This document shows positions 1 to 8,325 of a stretch of 64,000 nucleotides of DNA, piece by piece. The position numbers and the translations under genes are program-made. The first letter of the stretch is position 1; the number at the start of each line of letters is the position of its first letter. Below the pieces are notes generated by a model. That model searched no databases and was not told the DNA's origin. It was given only the letters and a program-made list of their open reading frames with translations. The stretch spans positions 1 through 64,000 of the forward strand of contig CAYTGM010000023.1 of assembly GCA_964437365.1 (NCBI GenBank). Direction: 5' to 3'. This stretch comes from CAYTGM01 sp964437365. Lineage in GTDB: Bacteria; Sumerlaeota; Sumerlaeia; SLMS01.

Positions 1-55
1 TCATCCTTCATCCTTCATCCTTCATCCTTCATCCTTCATCCTTCATCCTTCATCC
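1..55. repeat. 7-bp tandem repeat, unit TCATCCT
   Basis: Seven perfect copies of TCATCCT plus six bases of an eighth run from the left edge, so the array may continue outside the window. The last unit supplies the stop codon (TGA on the minus strand) of the MFS gene. A 7-bp unit is not a multiple of three, so copy-number changes would shift any frame running through it. Here most of the array lies just downstream of the coding region. Confidence 0.9.
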
Positions 56-1315
56 CGTCGGTGCGTGACGAATGATGATTCCATAGGCATTATGCTTCTT
101 CTGGTAGGCGCGCTTCATGGGCCACCAGGCGAGAAAGCTCAGCATGCCGAGAACCCCTGTCAGCGCAAACGTGAACCGCAAGGCTTGCAGATCCGTATAC
201 CCCCAGCCGTTCTTCGATGTGAGCCAGGCGAGTAAGATTCCCAGGACAAAATTGCCAAACAGATTGGACACGGTACTGAAAACCATCCCGAAGAGTGTCT
301 GGCCGCTCGACTTCAGCTCGGGAAGAACTTCACGGTGAATGAACATGACTCCACACAGATAAGATAATCCGAATGTGAAGATGTGAAGAGCATTCGAGAA
401 AAAGATCGGCCAGGGACTCGTATAGACAGCGATGATCAGATACCTGATGAGTAAGGCTACCGGTACCAGCGCGAAGAGCGGCATCAGTCTGATGCGTGAC
501 AGAATCTGGTTCCCGAAATAGAAGACTGAAATCTCGGCAATGGCGGCAAAGGCGACACATCCCATGACGAAGAAGGAAGAGGAGTCGATCACCTTGAGCA
601 GCTTCACCTGCAACAGGTACCCGGGAGCAGCCATGGACTGGATCAGGAAGATGAAGAGTAAAAAGCGGGGGATAAGCGGGTTGGCAAGAAGTCGTTTTTG
701 TGCCTCGCGAAAGCTGATTCGTTCCGTGTTGTGTTGCTGGCGCACTGCTGCGGGAAGATCGCTGAGCTTGATCACGCAGATTGTCAGGATAAGCTCGATA
801 ATGACGAGGACAGGAAACATAATCGCTGGCGTGAGTGAAGGCAGGTCGGCTAGTTTTCCGATTCCCAGCGCGATCACCGCAAAGCCAACCGATCCAGCGA
901 GGCGTATCTTGCCGAAGAGCTCTTCACCGCGTTTGCTTTCGAGCATCAGGGAATTATAGAGGGCAATCCTCTGGCTGACAAACATGCCGACGGCAACCAT
1001 CCCCAAACACAATCGGGGCAGGCTGTTTCCCAGCAGAGGAAAGAGCGCGAAAACGAGAGAGCCCATGATCGACATGGCAATCAGCATGTGGGTACGCTTG
1101 AAGTAGGTATCGGCGAGATATCCACACACCTGAGCCACGATGAGTGCCGTCCCCGCGTGGATCGACATGAGAAATGCAATGTTGCTTGCGACGACGCCCA
1201 TGCTGTCCAAGTATATGGGCATCATCGGGAGCAAAGCTGCTATGATCCCGAAGAGCCAGATGACTCCAAAGGCGAGTCGCGCGGGGCTGTTAGGTAAGCC
1301 CTCAGGTCCGTGCAT
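50..1315 (-). CDS. MFS transporter, MFS_1-like/nucleoside-symporter type
   Basis: The protein is an inner-membrane permease of about 421 residues with roughly twelve hydrophobic segments, the usual size for the major facilitator superfamily. It opens with a helix containing GVIWLFGIIAALLPMMPIYL, followed by a charged loop (DTYFKR) between helices 2 and 3. The look is that of the MFS_1-like (LacY/nucleoside symporter) group. The substrate cannot be told. The frame is also open five codons earlier, to an ATG at 1330. I prefer the ATG at 1315 because AAGGA lies seven bases upstream of it, whereas 1330 has no Shine-Dalgarno sequence. The gene is divergent from truB with only about 41 bp between starts. 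The C-terminus ends inside a 7-bp tandem repeat. Confidence 0.8.
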   Translation of the reverse strand: MHGPEGLPNSPARLAFGVIWLFGIIAALLPMMPIYLDSMGVVASNIAFLMSIHAGTALIVAQVCGYLADTYFKRTHMLIAMSIMGSLVFALFPLLGNSLPRLCLGMVAVGMFVSQRIALYNSLMLESKRGEELFGKIRLAGSVGFAVIALGIGKLADLPSLTPAIMFPVLVIIELILTICVIKLSDLPAAVRQQHNTERISFREAQKRLLANPLIPRFLLFIFLIQSMAAPGYLLQVKLLKVIDSSSFFVMGCVAFAAIAEISVFYFGNQILSRIRLMPLFALVPVALLIRYLIIAVYTSPWPIFFSNALHIFTFGLSYLCGVMFIHREVLPELKSSGQTLFGMVFSTVSNLFGNFVLGILLAWLTSKNGWGYTDLQALRFTFALTGVLGMLSFLAWWPMKRAYQKKHNAYGIIIRHAPTG

Positions 1316-1356
1316 GGAAAAATCCTTCATTCACTAACTGAAAGTGCGTACTGTTG

Positions 1357-2370
1357 ATGGCAAACCGTAAGACGTCGAACAAACGATCCTCAGAATTTCA
1401 CGGAGCCCTGCTGGTGGATAAACCATCAGGGATGACCTCTCACGATGTGGTCGACCGGGTCAGACGCATCTTTCAAACCCGACGAGTCGGTCATACGGGA
1501 ACTCTCGACCCGCAAGCTACTGGATTGCTCGTCGTTTTGCTGGGTGAAGCAACCAAGATCTCTGAATACCTCATGGGTCATGATAAATCCTACGAGGGAA
1601 CGATCGAATTCGGAAAGACGTCGGACACTTACGATGCCGAGGGTGAGATCACCATTACTGAAGGAGCTAAGATCCCCACGGACATTGAAGATGTTCAGGA
1701 AGCAGCGACAGATTTGACAGGTGAGATTGAGCAAACTCCACCTCCCTATTCCGCCAAGAAGGTGGGCGGGAAAAAGCTTTATGAATATGCCCGCGAAGGT
1801 AAGACACCAAAAGTAAAGTCTCGGACGATTCAAGTGGATGACTTCGAGATTCTAACCTATAAAGACGGCATTGCAGAATTCGGTGTTGATTGCAGCACGG
1901 GAACCTATGTGCGGTCTCTGGTCCACGAAATGGGACAGGCGCTTGGCTGCGGCGGTATTCTGACAGAACTGCGCCGAACCGATGTCGGACCTTTCAAGAT
2001 TGAGAATGCCAATACCCTCGATGACCTTCAGAAGATTGAAAGCAAAGAAGAGCTTGCTGAAAAAGTGATGCCGATTCCTTCCGTGATGAAAGATACGGTA
2101 CGTTTCTTTCTGGCACCCGGTTCTGAAAAGTATATACGAAACGGTCAGGCAATCCCGCACAGCCTTGTTCATCATGACGACGATGCTTTTCGTCCAGCCA
2201 ATGGCGACGTTGTGCTTCTTTGTCGAGTAGATGGTATTACAATGGCACTGGCTCGCGTGGACCCAGCGCCCATGTCACCACCGCCCAAAACGATGCAGCA
2301 CCCAACTCCTCCCTGGTACCAGCCGATCAAGCAGTTTGATATACAGAAGCCATCAGAAGCTGTGGAGTAG
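1357..2370 (+). CDS. truB: tRNA pseudouridine(55) synthase TruB
   Basis: This enzyme isomerises U55 of the T-loop of elongator tRNAs to pseudouridine. The TruB hallmark GHTGTLDPQATG is present, with the catalytic aspartate at D51, preceded by the family opening LLVDKPSGMTSHDVV. The conserved core (residues about 15-215) is followed by a C-terminal PUA-like region (RFFLAPGSEKYIRNGQ) and a proline-rich tail. At 337 residues the length fits the family. A TTG at 1354 is also in frame, but the ATG at 1357 is the simpler start; no good ribosome-binding site is visible for either. A tiny Cys-rich gene begins four bases after the stop and is probably co-transcribed. The identification is secure. Confidence 0.97.
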   Translation: MANRKTSNKRSSEFHGALLVDKPSGMTSHDVVDRVRRIFQTRRVGHTGTLDPQATGLLVVLLGEATKISEYLMGHDKSYEGTIEFGKTSDTYDAEGEITITEGAKIPTDIEDVQEAATDLTGEIEQTPPPYSAKKVGGKKLYEYAREGKTPKVKSRTIQVDDFEILTYKDGIAEFGVDCSTGTYVRSLVHEMGQALGCGGILTELRRTDVGPFKIENANTLDDLQKIESKEELAEKVMPIPSVMKDTVRFFLAPGSEKYIRNGQAIPHSLVHHDDDAFRPANGDVVLLCRVDGITMALARVDPAPMSPPPKTMQHPTPPWYQPIKQFDIQKPSEAVE

Positions 2371-2373
2371 AAA

Positions 2374-2553
2374 ATGACGAATCGTTTCGTTTCCTGCGCT
2401 TTCTGTTTTACCATGGGAGACTTTCAACGGATGGCGATGTGTCCACTCTGTCGGAAGGTTATCTGCAAGAGGTGCCAGAATCCCGAAGGCATCAAACCGG
2501 GGAAGTGCGCGAAGAAGGTTGAGTGCGAAAGAACACGTGAAAAGAATGAATAG
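2374..2553 (+). CDS. Small Cys-rich putative zinc-binding protein, 59 aa
   Basis: An ATG three bases after the truB stop opens a 59-residue frame. It has eight cysteines arranged as C8-x2-C11, C23-x2-C26, C31-x2-C34, then C45 and C51. That spacing could hold two zinc ions in a B-box/RING-like or double-ribbon arrangement. The protein is also rich in Lys and Arg. There is no signal peptide. The tight spacing to truB implies translational coupling, and a role near RNA is possible but only inferred. The regular CxxC pairs and the clean operon position are the evidence that it is a real gene. I do not recognise the family. Confidence 0.6.
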   Translation: MTNRFVSCAFCFTMGDFQRMAMCPLCRKVICKRCQNPEGIKPGKCAKKVECERTREKNE

Positions 2554-2575
2554 AGAACAAATTAAAGGAAATATC

Positions 2576-3193
2576 ATGAATAGAATCTTTATACTTTCCG
2601 TTATCTTCACTTGCCTGATGGCGATCTCACAAGCTGGTAATTTCATTATTACAATCGATGGTGAGGAATTTGAATTTGATCTCGGTTCTTCACAGACAAT
2701 AAAGCTTGAAGATGGCAAAGAGATAGAAGTTGGTCTGGCGAAGAAAGAAATTCTGGAGTTCAAGACAGAGACCATCAGCTTTAATCATTCGCATGAGCTC
2801 AGCCCTTCGCGATCCAAATTGGATGAAGGACTATATCAAACGACCATGATGACTTCAACGGGTTCGGTCATACTCGTTCAGGAATATGATGACGTGGATC
2901 CTTCCAATATGATAGACTTATTTGTTCAGGAAATGGTTAAAGAGGAAATTGCTTACGGATATGAAAAGAAGGAAGAGGTGGCGACGCGAACTACCAGTAA
3001 TGGAAAAAAAGTAGTGGGGAAACGAGTTATTACCACGAATAAAGCTGACATTGTAGAGAGGTTTTTCTATACCTACGCGTCTGAAGACACGGGGATTTTT
3101 GTAGTAACTCAAATGAATAAGAAGGTAGCGGGAGAAAATGATATCAAAATGATGGAAGAGTTCTGGAACTCTTTCCAAATCATGCTTGATTAA
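2576..3193 (+). CDS. Secreted protein of unknown function, 205 aa
   Basis: The start is the ATG at 2576, with AAAGGA seven bases upstream. It opens a typical signal peptide (MNRIFILSVIFTCLMAISQAG), so the mature protein is expected in the periplasm or on the surface. The remainder is charged and beta-rich. An early segment (ITIDGEEFEFDLGSSQTIKL) is followed by a C-terminal part ending in alternating strands and an amphipathic helix (MMEEFWNSF). This is a little reminiscent of small PsbP/DUF1795-type lipoproteins, but the resemblance is weak. A longer reading from 2519 would overlap the preceding small gene and bury the signal peptide. I do not recognise the family. Confidence 0.75.
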   Translation: MNRIFILSVIFTCLMAISQAGNFIITIDGEEFEFDLGSSQTIKLEDGKEIEVGLAKKEILEFKTETISFNHSHELSPSRSKLDEGLYQTTMMTSTGSVILVQEYDDVDPSNMIDLFVQEMVKEEIAYGYEKKEEVATRTTSNGKKVVGKRVITTNKADIVERFFYTYASEDTGIFVVTQMNKKVAGENDIKMMEEFWNSFQIMLD

Positions 3194-3274
3194 GAAGACA
3201 GGAAATTGATGAAGGAAGCTTTCTGTGTTTCTCTCCCTTGAGCGTGTTGACTTGTCAGTCTTGGGTGACCCCGC

Positions 3275-4039
3275 TTACCTGAACAAGAAGCTTGTCAGTA
3301 CATAGTTCGCGACGAGAACGCCAGCCAGCGAGATCACAACTCCGTCCGTCGTTGCTCGACCCACGCCTTTCGCGCCCCCCGTTGTTGTCATACCTATCTC
3401 ACAACAGACCGAGCTATACACGGCACCGAAGACCATCCCTTTAAAGAGTCCCTTCCAGATATCAGAAAGGGAAATAAACCGGAACGTTTCTTTGTAGTAA
3501 GATACCCAGGTTACATCAAAGAAAAAGAGGGAGACAATCGCCCCTCCAAGGATCCCCATGATAATCGAGTAAGCCGTCAGGGCCGGTGTCATTGTGAGTG
3601 CGGCGATGACTCTTGGCATGACGAGGTAGCGATTCACTCGAATTCCAAGAACTCTCAAAACGTTAATTTCGTCGCTGACCGCCATGGTTCCCAACTCGGC
3701 TGTCATGGAAGCTCCAACTCGAGCTGCGATAATGAACGCCGTAAAGACCGGGCCCATTTCACGAATCATGGAGTTCGATACCACGCGGGCGATCAGGTCT
3801 TCCTGACCGAATTGCTGAAAGACGAGTCCGGTGCCCAGGGCAACGGTCATCCCCGTGAATGTTCCGACCAGCATGGCCAGGGGAGTTGTCTCGAAGCCTA
3901 CACGAACCATCTGCTCGAGCAGCCGGCGCACCTCGTTCTTGCCAAAGCGAAGCTCCAAGATACCGGACAGGAGCGTAATAATGATGCGCCCACTCAGGTC
4001 GTAGAAGTTCATAAATCGGGTTTCGAGGGTTTTTAACAT
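3275..4039 (-). CDS. mlaE: MlaE/YrbE-family phospholipid ABC transporter permease
   Basis: This is the inner-membrane permease of the Mla-type lipid transport system, which moves phospholipids between the inner and outer membranes. At 254 residues, with five or six hydrophobic segments, it matches the MlaE family. Conserved stretches include GTFTGMTVALGTG, the central helix REMGPVFTAFIIAARVGASM, and the EINVLRVLGI loop that couples to the ATPase. The end GGAKGVGRATTDGVV is also typical. The partner ATPase (MlaF) and the MCE protein (MlaD) are not next to it, so the system is split in this genome or lies elsewhere. It is downstream of sucC on the same strand, behind that gene's terminator. ATG 4010 is an alternative start. 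Confidence 0.92.
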   Translation of the reverse strand: MLKTLETRFMNFYDLSGRIIITLLSGILELRFGKNEVRRLLEQMVRVGFETTPLAMLVGTFTGMTVALGTGLVFQQFGQEDLIARVVSNSMIREMGPVFTAFIIAARVGASMTAELGTMAVSDEINVLRVLGIRVNRYLVMPRVIAALTMTPALTAYSIIMGILGGAIVSLFFFDVTWVSYYKETFRFISLSDIWKGLFKGMVFGAVYSSVCCEIGMTTTGGAKGVGRATTDGVVISLAGVLVANYVLTSFLFR

Positions 4040-4150
4040 GCCGTTTTGTCAGACAACTCTCTAAGAGCAGTGTTTCGAATCTTCAAGACTCGGTTTTCAG
4101 TTTCGTGGCGCAATAGAAGTCATGAGTGGAAAGCCAGATTGGTGCTCATG

Positions 4151-4177
4151 AAAAAAGGCGGACCAGATGGCCCGCCC
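4151..4177 (-). terminator. Rho-independent terminator of sucC
   Basis: On the minus strand a GGCGG/CCGCC stem (plus-strand arms 4157-4161 and 4172-4176, ten-base loop) is followed directly by six Ts. It lies about 30 bp after the sucC stop. Confidence 0.8.
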
Positions 4178-4207
4178 TGTAACTTGGATTTGATGATGAG
4201 GATCGGG

Positions 4208-5353
4208 TTACTTTCCCTTTTTGCTGATCTCGACAGCCTTCTGAGCGCCTTCACTCATGGATTCTGCGAGGATCAGGTCGGTGCCTTTCAGCATTTCCTT
4301 AGCCTTCTCTTCGTTCGTTCCAGAGAGGCGAATCACGATTGGATAATCGAAATTCGGAAGTTGCTTCAGGGCTGAAAGAATTCCCTCAGCAACCAGGTCG
4401 CAGCGGACAATCCCACCGAAGATGTTGAAGAAGATGGTGTTTACCGCGGGGTCTGTGGTGATCAGCTTCAGAGCTTCGGCTACCTGCTGTGCCTTGGCGC
4501 CGCCGCCGATATCAAGGAAGTTGGCTGGCTCACCGCCGAAGTGCTTCACGATGTCCATGGTTCCCATGGCCAGACCAGCACCATTTACAATACAACCGAT
4601 CTTTCCGTCGAGTTTCACATAGTTGAGGCTTTTTTCGCGTGCTTCAACTTCCAGAGGCTCTTCTTCGCCGTCATCACGAAGAGTAATCAGGTCCTGCTGA
4701 CGATACAAAGCGTTCTCATCGAAGTTAATCTTCGCATCGCAGGCAATCGCATCGCCAGAACCGGTGATGACGAGTGGATTGATCTCAGCGAGAGAGCAGT
4801 CTTTATCGTAGAAAGCCTTCACCAGACCGTTCATGATCAGTTTGAAAGACTTCATTGCAGATTCAGGAATATTCAGGAAGAAAGCCACCTCACGCAGGTG
4901 ATGCGGGCGGAAACCGTAAGTAGGAGGAATGGGGAGCTTCAGAATCGCTTCAGGTTTTTCTTCTGCGAGCACTTCGATCTCCACGCCACCCTCGGCGCAG
5001 GCCATGATGACAGGGCGCTGGCGGGCTCGGTCGAGAATGATTCCAAGGTAAATCTCTTTGTCGATATCAACGCCGGGCTCAACGAGCACCTTCCGAACGA
5101 TGCTGCCTTTAATATCAAGGCCGATGATGTCTTCAGCGGCTTTCTTCAGGCTGTCCATGTCTTTGACAACCTTCACACCACCAGCTTTTCCGCGGCCACC
5201 CATGTGGACCTGGGCTTTGACAACGCAAGGCCAGCAGACCAGATCTTCGGCGATCTTGACTGCTTCTTCGGGATTGTGTGCTACCTTGCCTTTGGGCGTT
5301 GGAACGCCGTAAGAAGCGAGGAGTTCTTTGGCCTGATACTCATGAATTTTCAT
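4208..5353 (-). CDS. sucC: Succinate--CoA ligase (ADP-forming), beta subunit
   Basis: The beta subunit of succinyl-CoA synthetase makes or uses ATP during interconversion of succinyl-CoA and succinate in the TCA cycle. The 381-residue length is standard. The N-terminal ATP-grasp part begins MKIHEYQAKELLASYGVP and holds the glycine-rich QVHMGGRGKAGGV segment. The C-terminal CoA-ligase part has NGAGLAMGTMDIVKHFGG, FLDIGGGA and FNIFGGIVRCD. The alpha subunit gene sucD normally follows directly, but here sucC is followed by its own terminator and then mlaE, so sucD must be elsewhere. Confidence 0.97.
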   Translation of the reverse strand: MKIHEYQAKELLASYGVPTPKGKVAHNPEEAVKIAEDLVCWPCVVKAQVHMGGRGKAGGVKVVKDMDSLKKAAEDIIGLDIKGSIVRKVLVEPGVDIDKEIYLGIILDRARQRPVIMACAEGGVEIEVLAEEKPEAILKLPIPPTYGFRPHHLREVAFFLNIPESAMKSFKLIMNGLVKAFYDKDCSLAEINPLVITGSGDAIACDAKINFDENALYRQQDLITLRDDGEEEPLEVEAREKSLNYVKLDGKIGCIVNGAGLAMGTMDIVKHFGGEPANFLDIGGGAKAQQVAEALKLITTDPAVNTIFFNIFGGIVRCDLVAEGILSALKQLPNFDYPIVIRLSGTNEEKAKEMLKGTDLILAESMSEGAQKAVEISKKGK

Positions 5354-5489
5354 TTGTTTTCTATATCCTGGGGGGAAATATTGTCTTTTGGGAAACCGCG
5401 ATGATTAGGGCCACGGTTTTCGAGCCTACGCACTAAGCCTAATCCTCCTGAGAGGTGTCAAGTGTCGGTCGACCTCTGACTTAAAAGGA

Positions 5490-7160
5490 TCAATCGAGAC
5501 GGACTTTTCTTTTTCCTCTGAGTAGTTTCAAAAGCAGCCTCGCCGGGAGGGAGAGCGGCGAGTGATAGTAGATGCGGTCGTAATTCTTGATAAGAAATCC
5601 AGGGAGGCGAAAGATCGTTCTGCGGTTTAAATATTCCACAGGTCGCGCCCTTTTGTCCTCTCCGAGGGCTTTCATGAGGGCGGTATCCTCAGGCCCGAAA
5701 ACAAGACATTTGAAACTCACCTTCTTCAGGTCTTCCTGCAACCCGTTGCATTCCTCTCTCATTCGTCGAATGAACTGAGAGGACTGAGGGGGATTCTCCA
5801 CAGGCTCGTGCAGATTGCACGAATCATGAATGATCCTTCCGAGTCGCTCATTGAATGCCCAGGGGTCAGAAAGAGAATGTTCTGGCCATAGATAGTGTTT
5901 CTTCAATTGTATATAGAACTTCAGAAGTGCCTCATTCTCACGCTCGCTGAGCTTTGTTGCGCGGAGTGCTTTCTGAAGAGCCTCTTTCAATGAGTGCTCA
6001 GGACGGAGCTCGCTGGTAAATCCTTTCAAGCGGTAGAGCGCCTTGCCAACGACAAGGACTCTTTTCCCTTTTAGAGCTGCTTCTAACCCCACGGTTGAAT
6101 TAATCGTTAGAACGACATCTGCGACGCCCAGCAACGAGGGAAGTGCAATAGAGTCGACGAATCGAACATGATCTTTCTTTAACGGTTGGAACTCACGAAA
6201 GCGATCCTTGTCTTCAGGGTGTGGTTTCACAATCAGTGTTGTTTCCTCATCAGACAATGCCGGCGATGCCTCTTCGATCAGTTTCTTCATTCGCTTATAG
6301 CGAGGCGAATAAAGGCGTATATTTGAGTCCCATTCTATTTGTAGCGGGAGCAGAATGATCTTATGGTGTTGAGGAATTTCCAGCTGCTTTCTGATCTGGA
6401 TTGAAGTGAGATGTTCTCCCCTTTTCACAATCGTTTCTTGAGATTCTGAATAGGCGGCCAACTGTTCATGTGCAAGTTGGCTTTCCTCATGGGAAATCTT
6501 AAGTGATTGTATATCACGCTTGCGGAGATAACTCAAGACACTGAGATAATTTACTCCTTCGACGTCACAAGAGAGGTGCTCAGGCAGGAGTCCTCTCTCA
6601 AGGTAGAAACAGGGCAATTCGTGAAGAGAGGCTGAATAGGCGAGTGCCCTCTGGGATAAACTGATTCCGTTCCAGGTGAATACTGAATGAGGTTGAAACT
6701 CTCTGATACAATGATCGAAAGCATCCAGGCAGGATGCAGCAGCCTCATGATAGTAGTCCGAACCCTCGCACATCCTTTTTACACGTGCTGCGGATACCGG
6801 GACTTTATTCCAGTTCAGATGTTTATCATAAGAAGAAATCTCATCGAGAATTTTGTCGGAGTAGGGTTGATTTGAGTCCAAAGAGTCAGAGTGGACGAGT
6901 TCGGTCAATGTTACTGCCGTATAGCCGTTCTTAACCATAAGCAACTTTGCGGTGATACCTGTACAGATAAAGAAGCACTCTAGTTCAAGGACCTGTTCCA
7001 GACCAGATACACAATTAACCAGGGACCTTGCTACCCCTGCATTATTCACACAAAGGAGCAGCAGGCGTACTTTCGTCTTGTTTTGTGCTTTCTGGCGCTT
7101 CATCTGTTTACGCTGCCTCAAGGACCTTCGTTCTATGGGGCAACAGTTGCCCTTTCTCAT
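5490..7160 (-). CDS. Capsule polysaccharide biosynthesis-type glycosyltransferase (KpsS/Caps_synth-like)
   Basis: This 556-residue cytoplasmic protein resembles the capsule polysaccharide synthesis family (KpsS/KpsC, LipB), which builds lipid-linked Kdo primers or related surface glycans. The C-terminal half carries the nucleotide-sugar-binding pattern of that family: VKPHPED at about residue 315, then a segment reading TINSTVGLEAALKGKRVLVVG. The first half has a weaker GT-B-like domain (FTWNGISLSQRALAYSA, LERGLLP). The N-terminus is very basic, and an internal ATG at 7102 could be the true start. It is divergent from the GT2 gene at 7344 and belongs with the other glycan genes of 5.5-12.4 kb. 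The acceptor is unknown. Confidence 0.8.
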   Translation of the reverse strand: MRKGNCCPIERRSLRQRKQMKRQKAQNKTKVRLLLLCVNNAGVARSLVNCVSGLEQVLELECFFICTGITAKLLMVKNGYTAVTLTELVHSDSLDSNQPYSDKILDEISSYDKHLNWNKVPVSAARVKRMCEGSDYYHEAAASCLDAFDHCIREFQPHSVFTWNGISLSQRALAYSASLHELPCFYLERGLLPEHLSCDVEGVNYLSVLSYLRKRDIQSLKISHEESQLAHEQLAAYSESQETIVKRGEHLTSIQIRKQLEIPQHHKIILLPLQIEWDSNIRLYSPRYKRMKKLIEEASPALSDEETTLIVKPHPEDKDRFREFQPLKKDHVRFVDSIALPSLLGVADVVLTINSTVGLEAALKGKRVLVVGKALYRLKGFTSELRPEHSLKEALQKALRATKLSERENEALLKFYIQLKKHYLWPEHSLSDPWAFNERLGRIIHDSCNLHEPVENPPQSSQFIRRMREECNGLQEDLKKVSFKCLVFGPEDTALMKALGEDKRARPVEYLNRRTIFRLPGFLIKNYDRIYYHSPLSLPARLLLKLLRGKRKVRLD

Positions 7161-7192
7161 GTTGTCATGACTTTACCACTTGAAGATGCGGT

Positions 7193-7235
7193 TCTTGACC
7201 GGAAGAGGATCTCTTTTCGGGCGTGATGGTCAAGA
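7193..7235. other. Nested inverted repeat in a divergent intergenic region
   Basis: An 8-bp perfect stem (TCTTGACC 7193-7200 with GGTCAAGA 7228-7235) encloses a 5-bp stem (AAGAG 7203-7207 with CTCTT 7211-7215). It sits between the capsule-type gene and the GT2 gene, transcribed apart. It could be an operator or a 5' UTR fold; no protein is known to bind it. Confidence 0.5.
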
Positions 7236-7343
7236 GAAGCATCTTTTGCTTGTTTACCAATTTACATATGACTTTGAATAGGCCCAGACCATTCGCTCAA
7301 GTCTGAAAGAAACCGAAACCTCTGGAAAGAAGAAAATCTGGTT

Positions 7344-8288
7344 GTGACGAAGAACAGTGGACAGATCACTTCTGAAAATAGAGATAAAAGCTCTATCTTC
7401 TTATCGGTTGCTGTATGTACGAGAAACCGGGGACCTCTCCTGAAGGATTGTCTTCTCTCTTTATATCATCAATCTCTCAGAAAAGAACAATACGAAGTTC
7501 TGGTAATTGACAATAATTCTGACGATGGGTCTGAGGTGACTGCAAGAAAGCTCTGCCGGAAATACCAATTCAAATATATACAAGAGAAAAATGTTGGTTT
7601 AAGTCATGCCAGGAACCGGGCGGTTGAGGATTGCCAGGGCGACTATTTATATTTTCTCGATGATGATGCAACGGCTCCGGTTCACTATCTACAGCTCCTG
7701 CAAAAAATCGCGTTACGTGATGCACCAGATGTCGTTGGGGGTCCTGTGCTTGGCAACTGGGAAGACTTCCCTCCGCCCCACCTGACCTCTTTCTACTGGC
7801 GTGTTTTCAGTCTTGCTCATTATGGGAATAAGAGTAGACTTCTGCAATTCCCAGACATCATTCTGGGAGGGAACGCTGCTTACAAAGTTGAAACACTGAG
7901 GAGTATGGGTGCTTTTTCAACCAGCCTTGGGCGCATCGGAAGCTCACTGGGCGGGCATGAAGAAAGAGATCTTCAAGAGCGCATATACAAGGCCAAAGGC
8001 AAAGTGTTCTATCATCCAAGACTCTTCATCTATCATATCGTACCCATCGAAAGGATGTCCTCTTCCTATTTTAAGAAGAGAGCGTTCGAGGATGGAGCTC
8101 AGCAGGTAGAGCTTGGCTATTTGCGAAGAGAGAGTCTGGTGACAACTCCGTTTACCTTCATCTATTATGTGTTCTTCGCACTGGGCCGTTCTTTCAAACT
8201 GGCCTTTCAGGTTTTATTGTTCGAGTTAAACCTCTCCCTCAGCCACTGGAAAGGAAGAATCTCGAGGTCTGCAAAGAGGGACGAGTAA
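7344..8288 (+). CDS. Glycosyltransferase family 2
   Basis: This is a GT-A fold transferase of 314 residues that adds a sugar from a nucleotide donor. The N-terminal signature SVAVCTRNRGPLLKDCLLSL leads to the donor-binding VIDNNSDDGS. The metal-binding acidic motif lies in YFLDDDA near residue 110. Next come a substrate-loop region (ILGGNAAYK) and the acceptor-side GGHEERDLQ, equivalent to the ED motif of the family. A hydrophobic C-terminal stretch (FIYYVFFALG) may attach it to the membrane. The start is GTG, preceded by a purine-rich tract. It belongs to the surface-glycan cluster; the linkage made cannot be told. Confidence 0.9.
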   Translation: MTKNSGQITSENRDKSSIFLSVAVCTRNRGPLLKDCLLSLYHQSLRKEQYEVLVIDNNSDDGSEVTARKLCRKYQFKYIQEKNVGLSHARNRAVEDCQGDYLYFLDDDATAPVHYLQLLQKIALRDAPDVVGGPVLGNWEDFPPPHLTSFYWRVFSLAHYGNKSRLLQFPDIILGGNAAYKVETLRSMGAFSTSLGRIGSSLGGHEERDLQERIYKAKGKVFYHPRLFIYHIVPIERMSSSYFKKRAFEDGAQQVELGYLRRESLVTTPFTFIYYVFFALGRSFKLAFQVLLFELNLSLSHWKGRISRSAKRDE

Positions 8289-8325
8289 GTCTTCAGGGGC
8301 GACTGTTTGAGGACCATCGAAGTCT

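Noticed and set aside
1354..1356. TTG start for truB
   Set aside because: The ATG at 1357 directly follows in frame and needs no unusual codon.
2519..2575. 19-residue N-terminal extension of the secreted protein at 2576
   Set aside because: It overlaps the small Cys-rich gene and would put a charged leader before a good signal peptide; AAAGGA supports 2576.
4541..5404. 287-residue open frame on the plus strand opposite sucC
   Set aside because: It is a shadow of sucC, which has unmistakable motifs over its whole length.
7193..7235. Riboswitch before the GT2 gene
   Set aside because: Only a nested hairpin is visible; nothing matches a riboswitch class I know.
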